A stretch of DNA of 32,648 nucleotides from Chrysochromulina parva. Taxonomy: Eukaryota > Haptophyta > Prymnesiales > Chrysochromulinaceae. Below the pieces are notes generated by a model. It did no database searches. It saw only the letters and a program-made list of their open reading frames with translations, and had not been told where the DNA came from. Shown one piece after another: positions 15,840 to 24,795 of this stretch. The DNA lies in assembly GCA_002887195.1 (NCBI GenBank), contig PJAB01000239.1:1-32648 (forward strand), read 5' to 3'. The stretch's first letter is position 1, and every line of letters begins with the position of its first letter. The translations under genes were made by a program, and so were the position numbers.

Positions 15840-17963
15840 CTATTTCGTTTTGTCACTTGTGCGACCCCTGGTGGATAACAATAGGGGCGTTCTTACAGGT
15901 GCTCTGCCCGCAAGATTATCCACGCTTTGCTCCATGAGGGTCTTGAGGAGTGTCTGTATGGTGCATATCTGCGTCTGAATGGTACTCATCTGATTTGTCA
16001 TGGTGCCCATCTGTTTTCTCATGGCTGCCATCTGCGTCCGCATTGAACTCGTCTCGGCAGCGAGGACGCCACTGCCACCTGTAGACTGGCCCGGTTGCTG
16101 CTGGTGCTGTCGAATCATGTGTCGAATATCTGCTGGAGAAGTCCCGCCGCTGAACTCGAGCTTTCCAGAGCCCATCACGATGTTCTCCCTCGAGCTGGAA
16201 AGATCGGGGGCTGTGGCCTCGAGGAAAGGCGCGATGAGCTCGTAGAGTGGGTCCTGCTGTGCAACCCGATTCTGAAGGGATCTCGCGGCGTACTGGATCT
16301 GCAGCGCTGCGCGCAACTCACCCGTTCTGTCGGCTGTGAGCATATTAATGCGCAGCTTTGCGCAGAGAGAGTCGAGTTTGTCGTTCGCGCGGCTTTCAGA
16401 AACCAAAGAGCGGCAGAGGATGCGCGATGACTGTGGGTCGTGTTGCAGCAGCTGGACCATGTCTTCCTTCACGATCGAGAAGACCTCGCACTCCGTAATG
16501 GCCATGTGCGACTTCGTGCGCCGACGTCCAAGAAGCATATCGGCACCGAGAGCTCCCTCAAACGGCAGCGTGGCGCTGACGGAGCCGTCGAAGAAGTCGA
16601 GCCTGAAATGTTGTGCGGGCGTTATGCGTGCCTCGATGATTCTCTCATCCGCGCGCAGCAGTACAGCCACATCGCCCTTCATGAGGAAGAGCAGGTCGCG
16701 CGAGGCATCGCCTTTGCGGAAGATGACCTCCCCAGGCTTGAAGGAGCCAGGGCGCAGCTTCGCGAAGGCCGCCAGGTGGAACTCCGGACTCAACTTCTCG
16801 AAGATCGCGAGCTTGCCGATCTTTTCGCGCAGCACGAACTTGACCACCTCTGCGTTGAGCATCGGGTTGAGGCACGATAGGATCTCCGTCTCGTCAAAAT
16901 GGGGCCGCTCTCGGTAGTAGTGCTCGTAGTAGCGGCGCAAGCGCAGCCCGAGGTGCTTCGGAATCCTTCGCCAGGCAATGTACTCCTTGATCGCATCCAT
17001 CTTCTCATCTACGTGCGAGGTCTGCCGGTCGAGTGACGCGATGGCGCAACCGATCTGCCCGATCATGTACGAGAAGACAAGTGCCGAGACGATGAGGGCA
17101 CACGTGACGTACGCGATCTCGGTGGTTGAGACGGCGACAATGTCGCCGTAGCCCACACTCGTGATTGTCGTAAACGCCCAGTAAATGCAGAGCAGATACT
17201 TTTCGTGCACCTCACGATGAATATTCTGGTCTAATCTTTCCAGCCAGTTGCCGCTCTCCTCATCTGGGAACCACGTCGTGTAGAACCAGCCGCAGCCGAG
17301 CAGGTGCGCAGTGAATATCAGCTGGCACAGGAGACTCAAGAGGTTGACGAAACGCATGTTGATGCGGATATCAAGCCGATCCTCGAGGTTGTCGATGAAC
17401 TCGGAAATCCTCAAGAGCTTGAGCAGCCGAAGAAGGCGGAAGAGGCGCAGCATGCGCACCGCCTGCAAGTTGGATGAGCTCCCCCCAATGGCAAGCTCAA
17501 TGAGCTCGACAGGGATCGACGAAGGCCCGTCGATCCAGAACCAGCCGCTCAAGTACCTCTTGGCGATCTCCTCGCCGCGTGTCTCCCAGACGGCGCCTTC
17601 AATGTACGCCGTTCGGAAGGCAAAGGTCAAGTCGATCATGAAGACGATGGATCCGAGCGTCTCAAACGCCCACATCCAACCGGTCGCATACTCATGGAAG
17701 GCGATGCGATATGGCACAGAGACACTCGCGTACAGGATGAGAAACATGATCAGCAAATCCCACTGCTGCTTCCACGATACATACGGGTAGATTACGTCGA
17801 GGGGCAGGCAGAGCCAGTGGACCTTAGACGTAGGTGGCCCGTCGTTTGCGCTATCCCCATTGCTGGGCTCGTTGAGTGGCGTAAAAGGTACGGCGGTGCT
17901 CCTGGCAGTTTCCGGCGTTGTGAAAGGACCTCGACTCGGCATCGATAGAACTGGTAGGGGCAT
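15840..17963 (-). CDS. Voltage-gated K+ channel with cyclic-nucleotide-binding fold
   Basis: 707 residues, intronless. Six membrane segments are visible. S1 is near residues 70-89. S4 at 171-185 (MLRLFRLLRLLKLLR) has a basic residue every third position. The pore carries TTITSVGYGDI with the GYGD selectivity filter at 271-274. A C-linker and a CNB domain follow (about 387-506: PGEVIFRKGDASRDLLFLMKGDVAVLL). The phosphate-binding cassette is divergent (FEGALGADMLLGRRRTKS instead of FGE...R-T/S-A), so nucleotide binding is doubtful. The C-terminus has a Met/Gln heptad pattern (641-678), a likely tetramerising coiled coil. The layout is that of EAG/HCN/plant Shaker-type channels. The frame is open upstream through a GTG, but the first ATG is 17963. 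Plasma or organelle membrane location cannot be told. Confidence 0.9.
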   Translation of the reverse strand: MPLPVLSMPSRGPFTTPETARSTAVPFTPLNEPSNGDSANDGPPTSKVHWLCLPLDVIYPYVSWKQQWDLLIMFLILYASVSVPYRIAFHEYATGWMWAFETLGSIVFMIDLTFAFRTAYIEGAVWETRGEEIAKRYLSGWFWIDGPSSIPVELIELAIGGSSSNLQAVRMLRLFRLLRLLKLLRISEFIDNLEDRLDIRINMRFVNLLSLLCQLIFTAHLLGCGWFYTTWFPDEESGNWLERLDQNIHREVHEKYLLCIYWAFTTITSVGYGDIVAVSTTEIAYVTCALIVSALVFSYMIGQIGCAIASLDRQTSHVDEKMDAIKEYIAWRRIPKHLGLRLRRYYEHYYRERPHFDETEILSCLNPMLNAEVVKFVLREKIGKLAIFEKLSPEFHLAAFAKLRPGSFKPGEVIFRKGDASRDLLFLMKGDVAVLLRADERIIEARITPAQHFRLDFFDGSVSATLPFEGALGADMLLGRRRTKSHMAITECEVFSIVKEDMVQLLQHDPQSSRILCRSLVSESRANDKLDSLCAKLRINMLTADRTGELRAALQIQYAARSLQNRVAQQDPLYELIAPFLEATAPDLSSSRENIVMGSGKLEFSGGTSPADIRHMIRQHQQQPGQSTGGSGVLAAETSSMRTQMAAMRKQMGTMTNQMSTIQTQICTIQTLLKTLMEQSVDNLAGRAPVRTPLLLSTRGRTSDKTK

Positions 17964-18725
17964 TCGCGGGGCGAGTCGCGCGATTTGCCAAAAGCAAATA
18001 TCCGGAACCGTTCCCAAATTCGGAATTCGGTTCGACGAAAGCCGCGCCACCCCGACACAGTTGCGTCCATTCGCACTCGCGAGACGTGGGTGGGGAAGGG
18101 GGTCGATGGAGGGCGCAGTTCACCGGAAGGGGGATTTCGTGGAAGAACGTCGCGTGGAATACGGATTACGGTAATATCGCTTATCGGCTATCGCGGCGCA
18201 ACGCGTTGAAGTTGAGTACGCTTCCTACAACGCTACATCCTAGATTATCTTGCAAGTAATACTATATCGTCGGACAGTCACTGCGACATGCGCGAGTGCG
18301 CGTGTCATAATTGGTATTCGAGGGCTTGGGACAACCGCGGCGTCCCGCGACGTCCAAATACACACAAAACACAACGAAACCGAGAACGCATCGTCCAGAT
18401 CGACCACTCCGCTCGGACCTAGCTCGGACCGCGCCGGGGAGCGGCGGGCGCGCCGCCGCCGCGTGGGCACGCGGTGCCGGTGGGGCGCGCCAGCGCGGCA
18501 CCCCTCGCCCTCGCTGTTCCTCGCTGCTCGCACCTGTCGGCCCTCGCGCCAACGACCACTACTCGCGCACTGTATCGGTCGTATAGCTGCCTTGCCCTGT
18601 ACCACCGGCACCGCACTATCCCCGAGCTCGTGCGTTCGCATCAGCTGCCATGACCCGTGTGTCGCACTGGGGCCTCTCTTTTCAGAGTACGAACTGGAGA
18701 GTTGAGAGTTATGAATGTCAGATGT
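17964..18725 (-). other. Upstream region of the channel gene
   Basis: 762 bp between the channel start and the 3' end of the next minus-strand gene. The centre (18170-18330) is AT-richer than its surroundings and probably includes the promoter; the part at 18420-18520 is very GC-rich. Open frames here on both strands lack recognisable domains and I call no gene. Confidence 0.45.
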
Positions 18726-19940
18726 TCAGAAGGGCAGCAGGCGGTGCGTGAGCTCAGCGCGCAGCCGCTCATACTCGGGTAGCCCCATAGCGCCGGGGAA
18801 TCCTCCCGCCTCCAGCACGGCGAGGCGCAAGTACCGGATGAGCGAGCAGGAGCGCCATAGCGTGGCGAACGGTGCGGCCTCCTCACCCGTAGCCTCACCA
18901 AATGTCGGCGATATCGACGGCAGACCAAGGTTAGGGAGCGAGGTGAGGAGAGGCGAGGTGAGGACGGCTTCGGCAGCGGTGCCGGTGCCGGTGCTGCCGC
19001 CCGCACTCTCGGTGGCGTCGCCGCCCTCCGAGCCGTGCGGGTGCTCGTGCCACGCCGGGGGGTCAAAGCGCAGCAGTGTGGGATCCAGTGGTGGATGGGC
19101 CTCGAGCCAGATCGCATACGACCCGAGCTCGTTCATGGCGCTCTCGTGTGCGTGGTCCTTGGAAAAGGCGTCCGGGGCGAGGTGGAGCACCGGCGCCGTG
19201 CGGAACGCGAAGCCCTCGTCGATCGAGAAGCTCGTGGGAAGTGTGAACTCCTCTGGCGTGAAATCCCCGGCAGCGTCCGCGTTGAGCACTGCGGCTGCGT
19301 GAGCAACCCATAACGGGTCGACCCGACGGACTGTCCATGGGGTGCGGCGCGACGCGGAAGCCGTCGTGGAGCCACTGCTGTGGCCGCCGCCAAAGCCACT
19401 CCGCGCCACGCACATCGACTGTGGCAGCGCCTGGCGCCACCAGGCGACGTGTTTGGCGTCCAGAGGATCGGCAAGCGTGATGCCGCCCACGTGGCGCCAG
19501 AGCAGTTCGAGCGCGAGCGGCACGGAAAACCCGCGCTCGCGCAGTGGCTGGAGCAGCGCGTCGAGATCCGTGATGGGCGTCAGCAACGGTCGACCTGAGC
19601 GCTCGCAATGCTTGGCCAGTGGGTACCCGTGAGCAGCAAGGCGTTCGCTGATCCTTTCGAGGTTGCGCCGGAGCCTTCTCATCGCGTCGGCGAGTATGGG
19701 TGTGGCACGAGTAATGTCGCCACTGGCAAGCGCCTCGTCGAGCGCCTTGGGTCCCGGATATGGTGGCGGCAGCGAACTCTTGAGGCTCTCCATCGGAGCG
19801 GCGAGGCGCGCGCGGAAGCCTCGAGAGGTTTGGCTCAGAGCGGCGGTGGCTTCGAGGATGAGCGGGTCAGCGAGGGCTCGGAGAGGGCTGGGAACGAAGG
19901 CGTACGCGAGCACATCGTCGCTGAGGGTGTCGAGCGGCAT
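18726..19940 (-). CDS. F-box-like plus SMI1/KNR4 (SUKH)-like protein
   Basis: 404 residues from the first ATG (19940); the frame runs upstream only through a GTG. The N-terminus (MPLDTLSDDVLAYAF...LSQTSRGFRARL) looks like an F-box, which would bind Skp1. The remainder follows, block by block, a SMI1/KNR4-like family common in bacteria: LQPLRERGFSVPLALELLWRHVGGI, then a DPLWV motif, then HLAPDAFSKDHAHES with SYAIWL, then a tail (LIRYLRLAVLEAGGFPGAM). In bacteria such proteins are often immunity or interaction modules. An adaptor that presents bound partners for ubiquitination would be consistent, but that is inference. Low-complexity Ser/Gly/Thr inserts break the domain. Its divergent neighbour starts 216 bp away. 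Confidence 0.55.
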   Translation of the reverse strand: MPLDTLSDDVLAYAFVPSPLRALADPLILEATAALSQTSRGFRARLAAPMESLKSSLPPPYPGPKALDEALASGDITRATPILADAMRRLRRNLERISERLAAHGYPLAKHCERSGRPLLTPITDLDALLQPLRERGFSVPLALELLWRHVGGITLADPLDAKHVAWWRQALPQSMCVARSGFGGGHSSGSTTASASRRTPWTVRRVDPLWVAHAAAVLNADAAGDFTPEEFTLPTSFSIDEGFAFRTAPVLHLAPDAFSKDHAHESAMNELGSYAIWLEAHPPLDPTLLRFDPPAWHEHPHGSEGGDATESAGGSTGTGTAAEAVLTSPLLTSLPNLGLPSISPTFGEATGEEAAPFATLWRSCSLIRYLRLAVLEAGGFPGAMGLPEYERLRAELTHRLLPF

Positions 19941-19999
19941 CGGACGGATCCAATCGGTAACAAAGGAGGAGCTACCCCTCACTCGAATTCAGCCGCGTA

Positions 20000-20018
20000 G
20001 AAGCGCACTTTGCGCTTC
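20000..20018 (+). promoter_or_regulatory. Perfect 7-bp inverted repeat in a divergent promoter
   Basis: GAAGCGC-ACTTT-GCGCTTC lies in the 216-bp gap between the starts at 19940 (-) and 20157 (+). It could be a dimeric factor site or a leader hairpin; function is not shown. Confidence 0.35.
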
Positions 20019-20156
20019 GTCAAAGTCGGAACGAAATCGTCACGTCGTACGTGTTCGAAAAATGAACCAGCCCGTCCGCGCGGAGGCACAAACCCCCACG
20101 GCGCGTGGTTACACAAACCAACTCACAAACCCCACACTTTCGTCCACGCCAACGGC

Positions 20157-20987
20157 ATGGGGTCCTACTTCAGCGTCGCCGTGCCGCAATGGGAGCTGGA
20201 GCTGATATCGAAGTGGCCTCAGGGTGCCATGATCGTGTCCTGGATCGGCGACGGCGACAATGCCAAGCTCAGCATCACCATCATCGATGGGAGCGGCTCG
20301 AAGCTCATGAGCCTACGTGGCGGCACAGGCTCGCCGTCTGCGTTCAAGATGACGAAGCCGTTGCCCGCATTGATCGTCTCGCCAATCAGCGGCACGAAAT
20401 TTGTGTCTGAAAAGCAGCTGACGACCCTGTCGAAGAAGCCATTGCGCACGATAGCTAGGGAACCGTCGAGAATGGACGTATCGTGGTCGCCACTGCTCGT
20501 GCGGCGCAAGGGCAACGACAGTTCGGGCTTATGGGAGACGACCTCGGCGTACTCGGGTGCGTTGGCGAACATGCTGAGCGTTCAGAGCGACGACGCCCGC
20601 GTTCGGCTATGGCGTGGCAAACCACCAGCCGACGCATCAGCAGCCGAGAGCCGCAAGGCAGACTTGCTCGCATACATCGACCTCGAGTGGGGCCGTCCCA
20701 CAAGGGCCGATGGCACGGAGGACATGTCGGGGACGCACGTGTACCGGGTGTATTGGGCACCGGGCACCGGCGAATGGGCCGAGGACGACCGCTGCCTCCT
20801 GCTGACGCTCTTGACCGATCTTTTTTGGTCTCTAGGCGACATGAGCCTTCACTTTGGAGGTCTCCTGTGGGCCACCCATGCGCATGGGGCTGCGGAGCAG
20901 GAGCTGGAGGCGACGCAATCCATCGTGACCCAGGCGCTGGCGAGGGACATGCAGAGAGAACGTCTCCTCCAGGTGTTAAGATTGTAG
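20157..20987 (+). CDS. Unknown protein with possible N-myristoylation signal
   Basis: 276 residues from ATG 20157, which I prefer to the longer frame because the sequence before it is basic, repetitive and promoter-like. It begins MGSYFSVAVPQWELEL, where Gly2 and Ser6 fit a myristoylation site. Two parts are visible: a beta-rich N-terminal half (AMIVSWIGDGDNAKLSITIIDGSG..., PLPALIVSPISGTKF) and a C-terminal half with ADLLAYIDLEW, HVYRVYWAPGTGEW and a hydrophobic helix LLLTLLTDLFWSLGDM, ending in a charged helix (QALARDMQRERLLQVL). I do not recognise the family. Codon use is like its neighbours, so it looks like a real gene. Confidence 0.65.
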   Translation: MGSYFSVAVPQWELELISKWPQGAMIVSWIGDGDNAKLSITIIDGSGSKLMSLRGGTGSPSAFKMTKPLPALIVSPISGTKFVSEKQLTTLSKKPLRTIAREPSRMDVSWSPLLVRRKGNDSSGLWETTSAYSGALANMLSVQSDDARVRLWRGKPPADASAAESRKADLLAYIDLEWGRPTRADGTEDMSGTHVYRVYWAPGTGEWAEDDRCLLLTLLTDLFWSLGDMSLHFGGLLWATHAHGAAEQELEATQSIVTQALARDMQRERLLQVLRL

Positions 20988-21174
20988 ACGCCCGGCCACG
21001 CCCCGGCCCGGGTCCGCCCGTCGCGGCTCGAGTTGGTCTAGTACTGTACCGTCCGGTACATGAGTCTGCGAGCCTGCAGACATCGTTAACGACATGATGA
21101 TCATGGGTGCTCGCCTTTCGTGAACACTGAGCACCATCGAGACCGAATCCCTTGTGCACGGAGATCCGCCGCAG

Positions 21175-22076
21175 ATGCTCACGAGAATTACGAAGTTTCT
21201 AGTTTGGCTCTTCGCCCAAGTGCGACTTGGCAAAAACCAAAATCGCGTGAAGACACGAGTCACGCGGGGAAGACGACGGTGCTCGAAGGTGTCCAGCTCA
21301 CCAGCGATAATCGGCCTCGCGCCGACGGTCGCTTGAAGCGGATACCTTTCGACCTCCTCGGCCCAGCTGAAGCAACAGGCGGCGCAATCTTCCTTCACGG
21401 ATTTGGAGGCAACAAACTTGCTCTGCGCCACCATGCCCTGGCGCTGGCAAAACTCGGGGCGAAAGCTTTTGCGCCGGATCTGATCTCCCTGACAGAAGGT
21501 GGGACGTTTCGCGAGATATGGGTCGATCGCAGCGTGCCTTCTGCTCAAGCGAACAATGCAAGCCAAATCGTTGCCCATGCACAGTTTCTGGACGTGAAGC
21601 GACTTGCTCTTGTCGGCCATTCTGCCGGCGGCAGCATTGCTTTGGAGGCAGCCATCATGTTACAGGCTGCGGGGAAGTCGCCAGCAGTCGTCATCTTGCT
21701 CGATGCGGTGCTCTGGGACGGCACGATTGAGAGGTGCGCTCAACTCGACCTCTCACAGACCCGCCTGGTGAGCTTGAGGAGCGAGCCCTCCGCCTGGAAC
21801 AAGAACGGGAACGTCGCCCTGGGGCTACGTCGTATCCCACAAAGCATCCCTGGTGCACTTGTCGATGTGAAACTCATAGGGAGCAAGCATGGCGACGCCA
21901 TGCCGGCCTCTCGCCTACTCAAACTCCTTGGTATCGTCGGGACCGGCTTTCGGAATACGAACCAGCTCGTGGAAGCGGCGCTTCGTGAAGGGCTCGCATT
22001 GGAATCAGGGACGAGCACACTCGCTCAACTGATCGACGCGCTGCGTGATGAGGGCGTGCTCCAAATCTACTCTTGA
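21175..22076 (+). CDS. Alpha/beta hydrolase
   Basis: The catalytic body has an oxyanion-type GGAIFLHGFGGNK, the nucleophile elbow GHSAGG (Ser in GxSxG), a strand ending VVILLDAVLWD and a late SKHGDAM that can supply the His. The substrate is unknown. The long frame (21120-22076) has no in-frame ATG before the domain, only a GTG at its beginning. A start at ATG 21175 (MLTRITKFLVWLFAQ) followed by a 53-nt intron (21220-21272) joins exactly in phase to TTVLEGVQLTS, giving 282 residues with a hydrophobic leader that could be a signal peptide. That model is inferred. Even so, the frame from 21273 on is clearly coding. Confidence 0.7.
21220..21272 (+). other. Inferred 53-nt intron in the hydrolase gene
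   Basis: Donor CAA|GTGCGA and acceptor GGGGAAG|ACGACG. It is the shortest path that links the hydrophobic ATG-initiated peptide to the hydrolase frame; no strong pyrimidine tract is present. Confidence 0.35.
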
Positions 22077-22083
22077 GGTCTCG

Positions 22084-22100
22084 ATCTCGAGCCTCGAGAT
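22084..22100 (+). repeat. Short perfect hairpin just after a stop codon
   Basis: ATCTCGAG-C-CTCGAGAT, 8-bp arms around one base, begins 8 nt after the hydrolase stop. It may act in 3'-end formation or be chance. Confidence 0.5.
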
Positions 22101-22240
22101 GGTTAGCCCCGCGGCGACGTATTGTAGACGAGGGACGCGACGCTGAAAACATCCGGGGGGAGCCTTATAGAGTTCCTATTTTTGTGTCCTAACCACTCCA
22201 GATACCCAAAAATGGAAAAGAGAGAGGGGGCGCGGAGTGA

Positions 22241-23203
22241 ATGTTTTCTTGGACATTGCTCACGCTCCTCGTGCGTGTGAGCAACGGTCTAACCATTGTT
22301 GTCGCGGCTGCAAATGGCAAGGTCGGCCGTCATGTCCTCGCAGCTCTTGCTGGGAAAGACAGTCTTACCATCGTTCCGCTCGTGCGGTCAACATCAAGGC
22401 TGCGTGCCGAGCTGGAGCGCCTGGACCTTTCTGCGTCGCTTTGCGATGCGATGGTTCGCGATGCGATAGAATGCGACTACACGGATACCGATGCCGTCTC
22501 CGCCGCTTTCTCCAAAATCCGCCCGGGTCTGATTAGCTTCAACGAGCTGCGACTCTTCCTCGCCACCGGCAATGGACCGCGGCAGGCAGAGGCAGAGTGC
22601 AACGTGCTGCAGGCAGCGCGGCGAGTGGGAGTGACCTACGTCGTGAAGCTCTCGACGGCAACGCAGGTGCTGGAGATGGAGAGCGGCCCGTATCAAGCGC
22701 ACCGGCAGGTTGAGGCCGCGCTGCAACAGGCCGAATCGCTTTGCTACACCGTGCTGCGCCCTAACATCTTCATGCAGATGACCGCCGCGCCGCTCATCGG
22801 CATTGGCGCGGCGCTCGCTCACACAGATGCGTGCGTGCATCCCTTTGCGGACACGCCCATCTCGATGGTCGATGCCCGCGACGTGGGCGCCGTGGCAGCG
22901 ACCCTGCTGAGCGCACGAGAGCCCCGAGAGCGGAATGCCCAAATTTTGGAGCTCACCGGCCCCAAAGCGGTGACCTACCGTGAGCTCGCGCAGTGCCTCT
23001 CGAGCGTGCGACCGCGGCCGGTGTCATGCGAGCCAGTCTCCTTGGAGGAGCACGTGTCGGCGCCGTCACTGCGCGCCTTCCTCGGGACTCTCTCGCGCTG
23101 CTCGGCGACTTCGACGACCATCGAGGAGTGTCTTGGCCGCCCTGCCACACCGCTTGCGGAATTCGTACTACGCCAAGCCGCTGAGTTTCAGCCGGCCATT
23201 TAG
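22241..23203 (+). CDS. NmrA-like NAD(P)-binding Rossmann protein (atypical SDR)
   Basis: 320 residues. The dinucleotide-binding loop reads TIVVAAANGKVGRHVLAAL (18-36), a variant of GxxGxxG. It is followed by VRSTSRL, a position that in NmrA/QorB-type proteins contacts NADPH. Further family blocks are VVKLSTATQV, CYTVLRPNIFMQM and the SMVDARDVGAVAATLL-QILELTGPKAVTYRELA segment seen in quinone oxidoreductase (QorB) and NmrA-like regulators. The canonical SDR YxxxK is not evident, which is usual for atypical SDRs. The first 16 residues (MFSWTLLTLLVRVSNG) are hydrophobic and could be a short signal peptide, as for proteins entering a secondary plastid or the ER. Reductase activity is likely but the substrate cannot be told. 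Confidence 0.8.
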   Translation: MFSWTLLTLLVRVSNGLTIVVAAANGKVGRHVLAALAGKDSLTIVPLVRSTSRLRAELERLDLSASLCDAMVRDAIECDYTDTDAVSAAFSKIRPGLISFNELRLFLATGNGPRQAEAECNVLQAARRVGVTYVVKLSTATQVLEMESGPYQAHRQVEAALQQAESLCYTVLRPNIFMQMTAAPLIGIGAALAHTDACVHPFADTPISMVDARDVGAVAATLLSAREPRERNAQILELTGPKAVTYRELAQCLSSVRPRPVSCEPVSLEEHVSAPSLRAFLGTLSRCSATSTTIEECLGRPATPLAEFVLRQAAEFQPAI

Positions 23204-23700
23204 GGATTAGGCGCACCTCGCTACCGATTGACAGCGTGTCCTCCAAGAGACGCAACGAGGTGTGTCTCGTCGTCGTGTGTGGCCGGCCGCGTACAGTGCG
23301 CACAACGCCCAACGCGTTTCTTATGCGTCTTCGCGCGGCGCGACGACCGTTCGCGAGATTGCAGATTCGACCGAAATCTTGCACTTTTGCATTCCCAGCC
23401 CCTTGCCCAGCCCCTTCTCAGACGGATCAATCGGAAGCGGGGGTCGGCCCGCGGGTGCCGGGGTGCGCCGCGCGCGCGATCTAGGGAAAGCGATAATCAT
23501 TCATAGGGGCGCAGGCCCGCCGCCTTTTTCCACGTCGACACCCTTGAATATGTCAAACAAAAATGAATTGTGGCTCTTCCGGACATGTACAAGACGGTTG
23601 CAACGTTGCATGCGAAAGCGCATGGTTGTTTGGGGCACCCTATAATTCGTGCCCGGTAAAAAATAAATTCAATCCTCAGTGACATTCAATCTATGACGCC
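23204..23700 (+). other. Intergenic region
   Basis: 497 bp between two plus-strand genes. The second half becomes AT-richer and has GGTAAAAAATAAATTC about 35-45 bp before the next ATG, a TATA-like stretch by appearance. The overlapping open frames in the first half carry no domain. No gene called. Confidence 0.5.
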
Positions 23701-24573
23701 ATGGAAACCGCCTCATGGATTGAGGAGGCCAAGCATGCGATGAATGAGGAGCTTGCTGCTGCAGAGGAGCTCTCAAAATGGATGCGATGCCAGCGCAGCC
23801 GTAGGCGCCAGCAGCGTACCAACGAGCTCGTCACCGCGCCCGCGGGGACACCCCGCACAATAAGTCTACAGGCTATTCAGCAAGGTCATGGTCCTGGGTC
23901 GGCGCCGTTATTTCCGCACTCTAAATCCAAGCACGAGGTCGCGTGGATGGAACCCTGGGGCGCTGGAACCGTCGGAGCGGTAGCAGCGGCGCCTGGAGTT
24001 GCTTCAGCGGTTCGCGTCTCAGTCCAAGATGTTCCAAGATTTGCCCCGGATGACTCGCACTCGGAGTCGATGAGCTTCGAGCCCGTGCTAAACCTGGGCA
24101 TGCGCGTGCTCGCTCGCTTCCTGGCCTCGGAGCCCAAAGAAAAACGGCGCAACAAGGCAGGCGCCAATAAGTGGTGGCGCGGCACGATCGTGGGGGTAGG
24201 CGCAGGCGGATTCACGTACGACGTCGAGTACGACGACAAGGTAATCGAGCAGGGCGTGCATGCCCGATTTGTGCAACGGCTCGACGAGGCGGAACCGATA
24301 AAGGAGCCGAAGGAGCCGGCGTGGCCGGTGGAGCCGATGGAGAGGGCAAAAGTTCACAGGTACGACCTCGCAGCCTCGACGGAGCATGAGCAGCTGCCGG
24401 ACTTCGGCCTCCAGCAAGTTCGGATCTCCAAGGTAGAGGCCGTGATGGCGCAGGCGCGCCTGTTGATGAGAAGAAGCTCGGCACCCCACGTCAGGCTCCG
24501 GGCCTTGCGCTCACTCGGAACGAGCGATGGCGGCGCGAGCGGCGATGGCAGAGTGGGTTTGAACATCAATTAA
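23701..24573 (+). CDS. Tudor-like domain protein
   Basis: 290 residues from a clear ATG (METASWIEEAKHAMNEEL). Residues 131-194 form a Tudor-like barrel: NLGMRVLARFL, an insert of basic residues, NKWWRGTIVGVGAGGFTYDV, EYDDKVIEQGVHARFVQRL. This WxG.I...G.YDV.YDDG..E..V pattern is that of Tudor/Agenet-type readers of methylated Lys or Arg. The protein starts with an acidic, helical stretch and an Arg-rich cluster (RCQRSRRRQQR), and ends with a basic region (ARLLMRRSS). No other domain is seen. Its job, possibly chromatin or RNP binding, is inferred from the domain only. It converges with the KDM8-like gene across 222 bp. Confidence 0.65.
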   Translation: METASWIEEAKHAMNEELAAAEELSKWMRCQRSRRRQQRTNELVTAPAGTPRTISLQAIQQGHGPGSAPLFPHSKSKHEVAWMEPWGAGTVGAVAAAPGVASAVRVSVQDVPRFAPDDSHSESMSFEPVLNLGMRVLARFLASEPKEKRRNKAGANKWWRGTIVGVGAGGFTYDVEYDDKVIEQGVHARFVQRLDEAEPIKEPKEPAWPVEPMERAKVHRYDLAASTEHEQLPDFGLQQVRISKVEAVMAQARLLMRRSSAPHVRLRALRSLGTSDGGASGDGRVGLNIN

Positions 24574-24795
24574 GGACTGACGACCACTCACACGACAGTG
24601 CTGCGGCGCGGCAGAGCGGCAGCGGAACCGTTAGCGGAACGGCGGAAGGTAGTAATCAGATATCGGAAATACGCGTGGCACGAGACAGTGAGAAGTGTTG
24701 CCATACACATTCCGGGTGATGAGACATGACTCATGAGTATTCGGGCGACCGCAACTACTCCTGGTACGTACTAAGTCGGGATCTGATGCCGCTTC

